From positions 1 to 64,000 of the IMG/VR virus record IMGVR_UViG_3300021371_000009: DNA of 64,000 nt. One strand, given 5' to 3'. Under the pieces are notes generated by a model that had not been told where the DNA came from, did no database searches, and worked only from the letters and a program-made list of their open reading frames with translations. Every line of letters starts with the position of its first letter. Positions within the stretch are counted from its first letter, which is position 1. Made by a program: the position numbers and the translations under genes. Below are positions 54,468 through 62,635 of the stretch, piece after piece. Source of the DNA: a virus.

Positions 54468-54871
54468 TATCGTGTCCTTGTCAAGTAGGTTTCAAATACC
54501 TCTGACCCTGTAAAGTTTACAACATGAAAAAATATTCTCACTCTATATGAATTTGTATCTGCTTCATCAAATACTTGTACTTCATCAAGTCTTGCTCTTG
54601 GTTCGTGATTGTCAATAACTTCACGAATAGATTTCTCAATAAGTCTTCTAGTCATAGGTGTGTTATTTTCAAATAACAAATCAGCGATTGATGTTCCTAG
54701 ATAAGGTTGAAATGGTCTTTCAAAGTATCTGGTTCGCAAAAGAGATTTCATAGATTGTTTCACTGCTTCAACGTCTGTCTTTCTCGCTACATCTGTTGTT
54801 GTAGAAAGTTTAGTGAAGTTAAAGTCTAAATCTTTAAAATCTGCTGTTTTTCTTGTTACTGTTGTTGCCAT
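54467..54871 (-). CDS. 25: baseplate wedge protein gp25
   Basis: The 134 residues (T4: 132) have LLRTRYFERPFQPYLGTSIA and a lysozyme-like helical core with IEKSIREVIDNHEPR; the EPR triplet is conserved in gp25-type sheath initiators. It starts sheath polymerisation at the baseplate. No ribosome site is seen in the usual place: a TATAAATA promoter lies directly before ATG (see separate entry), so late mRNA would be leaderless. Confidence 0.93.
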   Translation of the reverse strand: MATTVTRKTADFKDLDFNFTKLSTTTDVARKTDVEAVKQSMKSLLRTRYFERPFQPYLGTSIADLLFENNTPMTRRLIEKSIREVIDNHEPRARLDEVQVFDEADTNSYRVRIFFHVVNFTGSEVFETYLTRTR

Positions 54872-54876
54872 ATGAC

Positions 54877-54884
54877 TATTTATA
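54877..54884 (-). promoter_or_regulatory. late promoter TATAAATA immediately before gp25
   Basis: Minus strand TATAAATAGTCATATG. If the eight-base box is at -13 to -6 as in T4, +1 falls on the A of the ATG at 54871. Confidence 0.6.
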
Positions 54885-54889
54885 CCTGT

Positions 54890-55186
54890 TTACCCACCAG
54901 CAAATACATTCTTTGAACCAGTTGCAACTGATGTGCAAGAAGTTACACCATCTCCAACTCTACCACAACCTTTATTGTTCACAAATACTGTTGACGAACC
55001 TTTACTTATAGGTTTCGCATGAGAAGGACATGGTGCACCAGGTAGTTTATGAGTTGTATTCTTATCACCTTGTCTACTAATACCAGTACCATTACAAAAC
55101 ACATTGCCACTTCTTTGGTCTCTCTTAGGAATTGAACAATGTATCACATCTTTATCAACGCTATCACCTCTACAAACTGCTGGCAT
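54890..55186 (-). CDS. PAAR-like spike tip protein (gp5.4-like)
   Basis: A 98-residue protein with regularly spaced Cys/His/Gly: residues include HCSIPKRDQ, VFCNGTGISRQGD, GAPCPSHAKPI and KGCGRVGDGV. These PAAR-type repeats (Gly-x-Gly-x-x-x-x-x-D) form the cone on the tip of contractile-tail spikes; T4 gp5.4 is such a protein. It sits directly by the spike gene. Cys/His could bind iron or zinc. Confidence 0.85.
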   Translation of the reverse strand: MPAVCRGDSVDKDVIHCSIPKRDQRSGNVFCNGTGISRQGDKNTTHKLPGAPCPSHAKPISKGSSTVFVNNKGCGRVGDGVTSCTSVATGSKNVFAGG

Positions 55187-55383
55187 TATAATCTCTCTCT
55201 AGAAAATATCTCTTTGAACTTTGTGTGAAAAGTATCAATCAAATCATGTTCTTCTTGCGTATGCGGTTCCGGCGGAAAGTCAGGTTCAAATCCTATCAGA
55301 TTGTCAAATGACATAGGTATATCATCGATATGACGATATGTGTGAACTACACCACCAATCAGAACTTGAAACTTACCTGTCAT
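55186..55383 (-). CDS. small protein of unknown function (65 aa)
   Basis: Begins MTGKFQVLIGGVVHTYRHID and is acidic and proline-rich after (FEPDFPPEPHTQEEHD). It sits between the PAAR tip and spike genes, sharing one base with the tip gene. No family is recognised; linked to spike assembly by position only. Confidence 0.55.
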   Translation of the reverse strand: MTGKFQVLIGGVVHTYRHIDDIPMSFDNLIGFEPDFPPEPHTQEEHDLIDTFHTKFKEIFSRERL

Positions 55384-55395
55384 CTATTTTACCCC

Positions 55396-56298
55396 CTAGT
55401 TCAAATCAATTCTAGGTGCATCAGCATCAATATGCTTACCACCATTCAAGTCAATTGTATCAGACGCATCAACTCTAAAGTTGACACACTTAACACGAAC
55501 ATCTTTAGTTGATTGTATATCAATGTCATCTTCTGCTTTAATAGTTGCTTTACCGCCTACATATATGTTATATTGACCCTTCACATGTTCGTTATGGTCT
55601 TTTTCTATTAGAACTTCTTGCACACCCTCATTCAATATTCGTATAGAACCATCAGGATGCATCTCAATGAAACTACCTGACATATGTTGTATGTTAATTC
55701 TTTCTCCATCTGGCGTATCATCCAGTTCAATGACATGTCCACTCTCTGTTTGATTTACTTTATTAAATGGGTATCTTGCATTATAAGGAATTGGCATAGT
55801 GTTCCAAGTACCACCATCCCATGCAATAGGATGAGCAGGATGCTTTTCAGCATCTAGAACTTCTTGCTTCTTCTTATAAAGTTTAGACCTTTTGTCGCCT
55901 CTTGCTAAACGAGAAGTATCAGGTTCATTAATCTCTACAGGATGTGTTCCTGAAGGGTCACAGAATCCTAAATCAGTGTTTGGTCTTTCTATAGGATAAC
56001 CATGAAATGAACCCATAACAACAGGTTCTTGACATTCATTACCATCTCTAAAGAAACCTAAAACCCAAGAACCCTTTAAGAGTCCTGATGGAGAGTGACC
56101 TATTTGTGAAATAGATGCACCGGTTGTTGGCATCATTACCATCGCCCATGGTAAATCATCTGTAGATAATGTTTCTTTATCTTCGGTATGAATACCCAAA
56201 CATCTGACTTTAACTCTACCTAATTGTTCAGGATCATTGTGGTCTTCAACTACACCTTGAAACCAAGTAAATCCATCAAATCCCATAAATTTTCTCAT
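55396..56298 (-). CDS. 5: baseplate central spike (gp5-like, OB-fold plus beta-helix, no lysozyme domain)
   Basis: The 300 residues carry an N-terminal OB-fold region (DGFTWFQGVVEDHNDPEQLG) with LGRVKVRCLGIH, and a C-terminal beta-helix (YNIYVGGKATIKAEDDIDI, VRVKCVNFRVDASDTIDLNG) as in gp5/VgrG spikes. T4 gp5 has 575 residues with a lysozyme in the middle; none is seen here. The protein is the membrane-piercing needle. Confidence 0.88.
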   Translation of the reverse strand: MRKFMGFDGFTWFQGVVEDHNDPEQLGRVKVRCLGIHTEDKETLSTDDLPWAMVMMPTTGASISQIGHSPSGLLKGSWVLGFFRDGNECQEPVVMGSFHGYPIERPNTDLGFCDPSGTHPVEINEPDTSRLARGDKRSKLYKKKQEVLDAEKHPAHPIAWDGGTWNTMPIPYNARYPFNKVNQTESGHVIELDDTPDGERINIQHMSGSFIEMHPDGSIRILNEGVQEVLIEKDHNEHVKGQYNIYVGGKATIKAEDDIDIQSTKDVRVKCVNFRVDASDTIDLNGGKHIDADAPRIDLN

Positions 56299-56307
56299 AA
56301 TCTACCT

Positions 56308-57030
56308 CTAGTTTTGTTTGAGTATAATATCAAATGCCGCTGTTACTCTTGCATTGTTTGACCGAACTGATGCACGAACATCAATATCAGACTTCTCTGG
56401 AATTACTCTAGGAACTGAAAACTCGTATAAGTATTGTCCACCTGCACCAGATACTTCAAATGAGTGACCAATTCTGAATGCATCTTGTCCAAAATAACGA
56501 ACAAACATATTACCTGTTGCATCTGCGCCAGACTGAACTGTTGCAGTTCCTTTCATTAGATAACCTGTGTAACCTGCAGGAATTGTATAAATCGCCATCA
56601 GAGTTTGACCAATACCAGCAGTAATTCTTGCAACAACTGTAGATGATACTTTAATATCGATATTCCCTACATTATCTGCACCTGAAGAAACATATGCTCT
56701 AAAGACACGAATGAATGTTACTGAATCCGTAGTTGCGTTTGCTGATGCATTTGTGAGTGTGCAAGTTGTAGAAACACTCTCGTAATTTTCGTCAAGTCCT
56801 TCGATAGTTATTACTTTGTTAGCATCACTAGCATTTGCTCTATCTACTGTGACTGCAGATGCAGATGAGAATGATGACCATGGATACGGTGTGTCATCAA
56901 TATCCCAAACTGTACCAGTTGTGTTCTGAGACATTGCAGGAACAGCACCGAACTTGTGTATATCAGATACACCTTTGAGTAAACCTCTTGCTAGATTTAT
57001 GCGCTCATCATTGAAAAAGTAGTTGCCCAT
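56308..57030 (-). CDS. virion structural protein (240 aa)
   Basis: It begins MGNYFFNDERINLARGLLKG and is a Ser/Thr/Ala-rich beta protein with ITIEGLDENYESVSTTCTLT and AIYTIPAGYTGYLMKGTAT. Cyanophage genomes carry like proteins in the baseplate region. It lies between spike and small conserved protein genes, behind a TATAAATA promoter. Exact place in the virion is unknown. Confidence 0.65.
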   Translation of the reverse strand: MGNYFFNDERINLARGLLKGVSDIHKFGAVPAMSQNTTGTVWDIDDTPYPWSSFSSASAVTVDRANASDANKVITIEGLDENYESVSTTCTLTNASANATTDSVTFIRVFRAYVSSGADNVGNIDIKVSSTVVARITAGIGQTLMAIYTIPAGYTGYLMKGTATVQSGADATGNMFVRYFGQDAFRIGHSFEVSGAGGQYLYEFSVPRVIPEKSDIDVRASVRSNNARVTAAFDIILKQN

Positions 57031-57056
57031 AAGATGCTATTCTCTCCCTTTAGTCT

Positions 57057-57064
57057 TATTTATA
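57057..57064 (-). promoter_or_regulatory. late promoter TATAAATA before 56308-57030
   Basis: Minus strand TATAAATAAGAC, about 27 bases before the ATG at 57030; overlaps the end of the upstream gene by a few bases. Confidence 0.65.
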
Positions 57065-57446
57065 CTGACAGTGTTTGGTTACTCGTTTTGAATCCTTTTT
57101 TACGCATGACAGTCTTCGCTACAAGGTCAAACTCCTGAGAGTTTCTATCATACTTTAGAACAAATGGCATATTTATATCAGTTTGCATATCTTTCAAAAC
57201 TGCTTCAGCATCAGGTCCTAATTGCGGAATCTTTTTACCATGTTTGTTATAAGTTTGCTTAAACAGTCTCGTAAGTTCTGCAGTAGTAATCTGTTTCTTG
57301 TTACGTTCATCGTTTACCCTATCTAAAAAATGTCGAGTGAATTCAACATCGATGCCGACCTTTGCAAACAACCTATCTGCAAACTTTTCTACGCCATCTA
57401 AATCACTCTTTGAAACTTGCTCTCTTAGTTCAGAAAATTTACGCAT
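57060..57446 (-). CDS. conserved protein of marine T4-like phages (128 aa)
   Basis: A helical basic protein with FTRHFLDRVNDERNKKQITT (near residues 36-55) and MPFVLKYDRNSQEFDLVAKTV then MRKKGF. The pattern recalls a small conserved family of unknown function near the baseplate hub genes of cyanophages. It overlaps the hub gene stop by eight bases. Confidence 0.65.
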   Translation of the reverse strand: MRKFSELREQVSKSDLDGVEKFADRLFAKVGIDVEFTRHFLDRVNDERNKKQITTAELTRLFKQTYNKHGKKIPQLGPDAEAVLKDMQTDINMPFVLKYDRNSQEFDLVAKTVMRKKGFKTSNQTLSV

Positions 57447-58827
57447 TCCATCCGTCCTTTACGATATTCATGTCTACTTTATATGTTGCAGTTTGATTTG
57501 ATATAGGAGTAAACATATGTACACAGTCTCTAATCAAGTAATGACCAGAATACTTTTTATTATAAACATCTTCAACACCTTCGACTTTTCTAATCGCAGG
57601 ATAATTAAATTCTAGCAAACGTCCACACTCAATAATTGGATTACCAGGTGCTTCGAAATTTTCTACAACTTCATCATCTAATTGTTTAACAATTTGCTTT
57701 CTCTTTAAAACGGTTCCATCAGCATATATTGTTCTAAATCCAACTTCATCTTTTTTCATAGAATGTATTCTACTTTGTTTAGGACTTAGCATAATATTAA
57801 TATCACTAGATACTGACTTATAAGGTTTATCAAAATGTGCTTGTTTTGATAATCTAACATAATCACTAAAATCATCCCAATAGTTATAAGTCTCTACTGT
57901 ATAATTTTTATGAAATATATCATGTGTTATGTGCTTTGATACAATATGTCCTGATATCAAATCTTTAGCAAGTTTTTGTCTTTCTAATATTCTAAAGTCA
58001 TCTACGTTTTGTGTAGTTTCTGAACCAACCATTCCTGACTGAGGTTTGCCGTCTGACCCAACAACAGGGACTCCAGGTATCTTATATAAATAACCTTTTT
58101 TGACTTTACCACTTTTGTCTCTTTCATTTTCAACGTCTGCCATCAAATCTGTAATAACTAAGTTTTTCTCTTTATCAAGTAATGTTGATGTAGAAACAAA
58201 ATAAAACCCCCCAATACTCTCATAAAAGAAATAACCAGGAGTATCTTTTGTCATAGATACTGCTCTATTAGTAACCCACTTAATTGCTTGACTTGGTTTC
58301 CACATAGGACAAACAAACTTTAATCCTCCAATAGAAGGTCCTGTTGCTAATCTTTTATGAGTACTTCTCAAACTACGATTGAATATATTACCTATGATAA
58401 CATGTGGTTCTCCCACAAATGAAGAAGATAATACAGTATTCATATTTCTATATCCTTCTTCACTTATGAGTTTTAATGTGAATAATTGTTTTCTTTCTTG
58501 AATGATTACATTTTCAATACCAATAACACGCATCCATATTTCACGTTCAGTACTGCTTTCACCATCTTTTACATTATATTTAAAATGAAATATGTTTGCG
58601 CCAAGAATAGGATAATCAGGAATCATATCATTGCTGTCATTAATCATAAGAGTTCCTGTTATGAAAGGCGTTAATACACTTTCACTCATAGAAAAACTCA
58701 CATATATGCTAAGTAAATCTAAAAATTTATCAGAACCTCTAGCATCTTCAATTGTTTTTGCAGTATTAGGAAATAACTGCATTGCTTCGACTTGTACTTC
58801 ACCGCCGCCTTTAACTCCGCCTGCCAT
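57439..58827 (-). CDS. baseplate hub protein (gp27-like)
   Basis: A 462-residue protein with a beta-barrel-like N-terminal part (LDLLSIYVSFSMSESVLTPF, ITGTLMINDSND) and C-terminal YSGHYLIRDCVHMFTPIS, typical of the trimeric hub that holds the spike (gp27, Mu gp44-like). It sits between gp53 and the spike cluster. T4 gp27 has 391 residues. Identification is by layout and patterns. Confidence 0.78.
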   Translation of the reverse strand: MAGGVKGGGEVQVEAMQLFPNTAKTIEDARGSDKFLDLLSIYVSFSMSESVLTPFITGTLMINDSNDMIPDYPILGANIFHFKYNVKDGESSTEREIWMRVIGIENVIIQERKQLFTLKLISEEGYRNMNTVLSSSFVGEPHVIIGNIFNRSLRSTHKRLATGPSIGGLKFVCPMWKPSQAIKWVTNRAVSMTKDTPGYFFYESIGGFYFVSTSTLLDKEKNLVITDLMADVENERDKSGKVKKGYLYKIPGVPVVGSDGKPQSGMVGSETTQNVDDFRILERQKLAKDLISGHIVSKHITHDIFHKNYTVETYNYWDDFSDYVRLSKQAHFDKPYKSVSSDINIMLSPKQSRIHSMKKDEVGFRTIYADGTVLKRKQIVKQLDDEVVENFEAPGNPIIECGRLLEFNYPAIRKVEGVEDVYNKKYSGHYLIRDCVHMFTPISNQTATYKVDMNIVKDGWNA

Positions 58828-58829
58828 AA

Positions 58830-59648
58830 TTAATTTCCTATAATTTGTTTGAATTCTTCAACAAACTCTTGTAAAAGATTTGGTCTTAAAATTTTAATTT
58901 GTCGCTTTTCTTCGTTAAGTTTTTCTTCATATAATCTGTTGGTGATAACATCACTATTGAATGTTTGTTCAGTTCCAGGACTGGTGAAGAGTTTATATGT
59001 ACTTTCTGTAGTTCTAATCTTTCGATTTGTATCTCCAGATGCGGCAGGTCTTTCATAATGATGAATACCATCAGGTCCAGAATTCACAGTCCACAGTTTA
59101 TATATGTTACTGTCATATGTACTCTTCGCGTGACCTTGACCATAATTACCTGGCATATGAAAAACTGTACTACCAAATTCACTAAATGTGTGAGTGTGTG
59201 ATATTCCAGTTCCATTTTGTTTATATCTATTATATTCTTTTGCTTCTTTTTCAGATAAAAATATAGGATACCAATACCCAGAACCAGTATGCATACCAGA
59301 AGTACCAGTTCCAAATAAAGCATAAGGACCATTACCTCCATACTTTTTATTAATCATATTTTTTAATTCGCGTTCAGTTCTCGGCCAGTCTTCATAAATA
59401 TCATGTATTTCATTAGTTACGAGAAAAACCCAAGCAAACTTACTTGAGTTATAAAATTGATGTGCTAATATATCAGGTCTTTCACCCTCTTGTATATCAT
59501 ACAAGTCATATGAGAATGCGCTATTAGCAATTCTGCTATTTACTTTAACTCTACGAATAATATCTTTTGTTATAATCGCTCTAGTTTGTAATTCACCTTG
59601 TTTAGTGATATCGTAGAATGTTGTTGGAAAATATTCAAAATAACTCAT
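58830..59648 (-). CDS. 53: baseplate wedge protein gp53 (extended)
   Basis: N-terminal SYFEYFPTTFYDITKQGELQ, then IITKDIIRRVKVNSRIANSA and YDLYDIQEGERPDILAHQFY are the gp53 pattern (LysM-like fold). At 272 residues it is longer than T4 gp53 (196); the extra part, after about residue 105, is Gly/Tyr/His-rich. It joins wedges to the hub. One-base overlap with gp48. Confidence 0.9.
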   Translation of the reverse strand: MSYFEYFPTTFYDITKQGELQTRAIITKDIIRRVKVNSRIANSAFSYDLYDIQEGERPDILAHQFYNSSKFAWVFLVTNEIHDIYEDWPRTERELKNMINKKYGGNGPYALFGTGTSGMHTGSGYWYPIFLSEKEAKEYNRYKQNGTGISHTHTFSEFGSTVFHMPGNYGQGHAKSTYDSNIYKLWTVNSGPDGIHHYERPAASGDTNRKIRTTESTYKLFTSPGTEQTFNSDVITNRLYEEKLNEEKRQIKILRPNLLQEFVEEFKQIIGN

Positions 59649-60745
59649 TAGTAACCCTCTTCAATTCTCTTCTTATGCAATGGTTCAATTTCTCTGAAGT
59701 TCATAGTTACTTGAATTTCTGTAGGTTGACCATCTCTATTAGTAGAAAAAACTCCAGTTGAAGTGTAGTTAGTATTGAATGAAGTTAAATAGCAAGTTGA
59801 TATTTTGTGCATGAATTGATTATGTCTATTTTGATGCATGATAGAAATATCAAATAGTGAAGGATAATCAAAGAACAACCCACTAGGTATCAACTCAGGA
59901 TGCATATGAAATCTAAATGTTTTAATAATCTCATCAATAGCAACTGCTTCTTGTTCAGACCTTGCGGCAAACTCATATGTAAAAGTAAATTCTCTAAAAG
60001 ACATGCTTTCAAATCTTTGTTCGATATGTGGATTTGAAACTCTTCTTGTAGAGACTTCCATAACATTCTGCAGGTTCATACCAAACATATCTGGTATTTG
60101 AAACAATACTTCTGATGCAAGTCTCGCCGCTTGACCACCCAAGTTTGCTAAATCAGCATTAGCATTATCACCTGCTCCTGCTCTTGCTAATAGTCCAACA
60201 AGAGGACCCATTTTTGCTTCTGTATAATTAGCAGTTGAGTTCATCGTCATTGTATTTGGTACTGCAAGTGCAATTGAAGAGTTTAACTTCTTTAAATTTT
60301 GTGCGCCGCCAAACGCGCCATCTGTAAACTTACCTAGACTGTCAGTCACCGCTGATCCAGTTTCACTACTTAGCGCATCATCTACAAGTCCGCCTTCACC
60401 TCCAGTAATTGCTTTACCCAATTCGGCGGCATATTCTCCACCCTTTTCTACAACTCCTCTTACATCAAGTTTGTTTCCTAATATTGCAGATTCCCCTTTC
60501 CATGCTCTAGGTTCTCCCGGAGTTCCTTGTAAAGAGGTAAAGGATGTTGTTTCATCAAAGTATATGTCAAAGATAACATGATTATCAAATTCAGCAGGTG
60601 CGTCAATACCCAAATCAATGGGATATGTCAATCCCATTGTACCATACTGTCTACCAGTCTTCGCTGGTTCACCTAATCTAGACGAATTTCTGGCAAATCG
60701 ACCTAGTGCCGAACTGCCAGTAAAATGTGGGTTTAATATCGCCAT
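59648..60745 (-). CDS. 48: baseplate tail-tube cap gp48
   Basis: The 365 residues (T4: 364) include PNTMTMNSTANYTEAK, then EQRFESMSFREFTFTYEFAA, RSEQEAVAIDEIIKTFRFHM and a conserved C-terminus FFDYPSLFDI/EIQVTMNFREIEPL. It caps the baseplate and starts the tube together with gp54. It is the last minus-strand gene; promoters towards gp4 lie just upstream. Confidence 0.93.
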   Translation of the reverse strand: MAILNPHFTGSSALGRFARNSSRLGEPAKTGRQYGTMGLTYPIDLGIDAPAEFDNHVIFDIYFDETTSFTSLQGTPGEPRAWKGESAILGNKLDVRGVVEKGGEYAAELGKAITGGEGGLVDDALSSETGSAVTDSLGKFTDGAFGGAQNLKKLNSSIALAVPNTMTMNSTANYTEAKMGPLVGLLARAGAGDNANADLANLGGQAARLASEVLFQIPDMFGMNLQNVMEVSTRRVSNPHIEQRFESMSFREFTFTYEFAARSEQEAVAIDEIIKTFRFHMHPELIPSGLFFDYPSLFDISIMHQNRHNQFMHKISTCYLTSFNTNYTSTGVFSTNRDGQPTEIQVTMNFREIEPLHKKRIEEGY

Positions 60746-60757
60746 ATGGTTTCTTCC

Positions 60758-60765
60758 TATAAATA
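60758..60765 (+). promoter_or_regulatory. late promoter TATAAATA (plus) for the gp4 operon
   Basis: TATAAATAGTAATT on the plus strand, about 35 bases before the gp4 ATG at 60800. It faces the opposite promoter at 60779-60786; the two form an inverted repeat. Confidence 0.7.
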
Positions 60766-60778
60766 GTAATTACGATAT

Positions 60779-60786
60779 TATTTATA
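60779..60786 (-). promoter_or_regulatory. late promoter TATAAATA (minus) for gp48
   Basis: Minus strand TATAAATAATATC, about 34 bases before the gp48 ATG at 60745. Its start point overlaps that of the plus promoter. Confidence 0.7.
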
Positions 60787-60799
60787 AGAGTTTTTCGAT

Positions 60800-61234
60800 A
60801 TGGCATATAAAGGTAGATACACTCCACAAAATAAAGACAAATACGCAGGTAATCCATCGAATGTGATATATCGCTCTCTTTGGGAACGTAAACTTATGAA
60901 ATGGTGTGACCTAAATCCTGACGTTATCAAATGGGGAAGTGAAGAAACTGTGATTCCTTATGTGTCACCTCTTGATAATAAAATACATCGATATTTCGTA
61001 GACTTCTATATACAAGTCAGAACAAAAGATGGACTGATTAAATCTTATCTAGTAGAAGTAAAACCCAAAAAATACACTAAACCTCCCGAAACTAATCCTA
61101 AGAAGAAGTCAAAGTCTTGGTTTTCTGAAGTTAAGAATTGGGGAGTTAATTCTGCGAAATGGAAAGCGGCAAGTGAATATGCTAAAGATAAGAAATGGGA
61201 TTTCATAATTCTCACAGAAGACCATTTAAAGTAG
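60800..61234 (+). CDS. 4: head completion protein gp4 (gp50/gp65-type nuclease-fold)
   Basis: The 144 residues (T4: 150) begin MAYKGRYTPQNKDKYAGNPS with IIYRSLWERK-like VIYRSLWERKLMKWCDLNPD and IVDF/EVKP motifs (YFVDFYIQ, YLVEVKPKKYTKP), the TnsA-like nuclease core of gp4. It completes the head after packaging. First gene of the plus-strand operon. Confidence 0.93.
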   Translation: MAYKGRYTPQNKDKYAGNPSNVIYRSLWERKLMKWCDLNPDVIKWGSEETVIPYVSPLDNKIHRYFVDFYIQVRTKDGLIKSYLVEVKPKKYTKPPETNPKKKSKSWFSEVKNWGVNSAKWKAASEYAKDKKWDFIILTEDHLK

Positions 61235-61242
61235 CATAAATA
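61235..61242 (+). promoter_or_regulatory. late promoter CATAAATA immediately before 61248
   Basis: CATAAATACTATTATG on the plus strand; the box plus CTATT is a T4 late consensus. With the box at -13 to -6, +1 is the A of the ATG at 61248. Confidence 0.65.
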
Positions 61243-61247
61243 CTATT

Positions 61248-61841
61248 ATGGCAGAGATTAAAGTACTAGAAGAAATAAGGAATGCGTCTGGAGACCAAAG
61301 ACGTTCTGCACAATGGTATCAAGACCAAGTAAAAAGTCTTGTCGGTACTCGCTATGAACCTACGCAGTTTCAAAGAGAGTATGCAGAAAATATGACAGGC
61401 AGAATGTTACCTGGACGTATGTATTTGATAAACTATTCAAACCCTATTGGAAAAGGAACTCCAGCATTACCTTACTATGATATGTTTCCTCTTATACTTC
61501 CATTTAATGTCGAAAGTAGTTACATTACCGCACTAAACTTTCACTATCTACATCCAGTCAATAGAGTTATACTATTAGAGAAACTAAGTAGATTTAAAAT
61601 AGGTGATACAGATATTCAAACGAGAATTCGTGCAGATTGGGGTATACTAAGTAACTTTGCTAGATTTAGAGAAGTAAGACCTTCTGTGAAGAGATATAAG
61701 AAAAGTCAAATAAAAGGTAGATACTTGTTTATACAACCTGATGACTGGACAACAGCGGCAATGTTACCGACAGAGAGTTTTAGGGGTGCAAGTAAGCAAC
61801 AAGTCTATTTAGACAGTAACAGAAAAATGAGGGCAAGATGA
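61248..61841 (+). CDS. conserved virion-associated protein of unknown function (197 aa)
   Basis: It contains LPGRMYLINYSNPIGKGTPA and LPYYDMFPLILPFNVE, then LNFHYLHPVNRVILLEKLSR. This arrangement occurs in a conserved T4-like marine phage protein near gp4/gp54. A relation to the T4 DNA end protector gp2 was considered but not supported. No ribosome site is seen; the late promoter touches the ATG, so late mRNA would be leaderless. It overlaps gp54 by four bases. Confidence 0.65.
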   Translation: MAEIKVLEEIRNASGDQRRSAQWYQDQVKSLVGTRYEPTQFQREYAENMTGRMLPGRMYLINYSNPIGKGTPALPYYDMFPLILPFNVESSYITALNFHYLHPVNRVILLEKLSRFKIGDTDIQTRIRADWGILSNFARFREVRPSVKRYKKSQIKGRYLFIQPDDWTTAAMLPTESFRGASKQQVYLDSNRKMRAR

Positions 61842-62596
61842 GTATAGATAATTTTATTGCAGAAGTGCATGGAAGAGACGGAGCAGGACTTGCAAAGTCT
61901 AATAGGTATATGGTAGTTATTGATGTGCCTAGAGGTCCATCTGCTAATAATTTAGGTCGCTCTTCTAGATTTTCAGATATTAGTGCGGGTCAAAATCAAT
62001 ACGGAAGATACTCGCAACTAATAAATGGTCAAAGACTAGTAAATCTTTACTGTGAAGCAACATCACTACCATCAATGAACATAGATACTAAATTAAATAA
62101 ACAGTATGGACCAGGAAGAGAAATTCCTTATGGTCATAGTTATACGCCTGTCAACTTTACATTTTATATGGACAGAGAGTATACTGTAAAGAAATTTTTT
62201 GATGCGTGGCAGAGAACAATTATTGACCCAGACACATCAAAAACTAATTACTACAATGAATATGTGACTTCTGTTCATATTCTAGCACTAGATAATAAAG
62301 ACAGCATAGATGCAAATGGAACACTAAGAGCAAAATATCAATGCACACTGATAGAAGCATATCCAAAAACTGTTGCTGAAATTGCATACAGCGCAAGTAA
62401 CTCTGAAGTAGCAAGACTTCAAGTATCAATGCAATTCAGAAAATGGAAAGAAACTACTGCGGCGACTGGTATTGGTTCACTTGGTTCTAATATTGTCATG
62501 AATGATTATGTAACATATAATCCTGTGCAGTCAGTACAAGCACGTTCTGATGCGAATTTCGCAAGAATGGAAGCAGACGTTGAAGATTTATGGTAA
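61838..62596 (+). CDS. 54: baseplate tail-tube initiator gp54
   Basis: The 252 residues (T4: 320) carry the tube-fold pattern SNRYMVVIDVPRG, LYCEATSLPSMNIDTKLNKQ, YGPGREIPYGHSYTPVNFTF and VKKFFDAWQRTIIDPDTS. With gp48 it nucleates tube assembly. Its ATG overlaps the preceding stop (ATGA). An aromatic/charged C-terminal end EADVEDLW is notable. Confidence 0.92.
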   Translation: MSIDNFIAEVHGRDGAGLAKSNRYMVVIDVPRGPSANNLGRSSRFSDISAGQNQYGRYSQLINGQRLVNLYCEATSLPSMNIDTKLNKQYGPGREIPYGHSYTPVNFTFYMDREYTVKKFFDAWQRTIIDPDTSKTNYYNEYVTSVHILALDNKDSIDANGTLRAKYQCTLIEAYPKTVAEIAYSASNSEVARLQVSMQFRKWKETTAATGIGSLGSNIVMNDYVTYNPVQSVQARSDANFARMEADVEDLW

Positions 62597-62635
62597 TTAA
62601 ATATTAACTAACGATTAAACTATGGAGAAAACAAT

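Noticed and set aside
61248-61841. Assignment as DNA end protector gp2
   Set aside because: Position near gp4 suggested it, but the LPYYDxFPL-type motifs and size do not support gp2; left as unknown.
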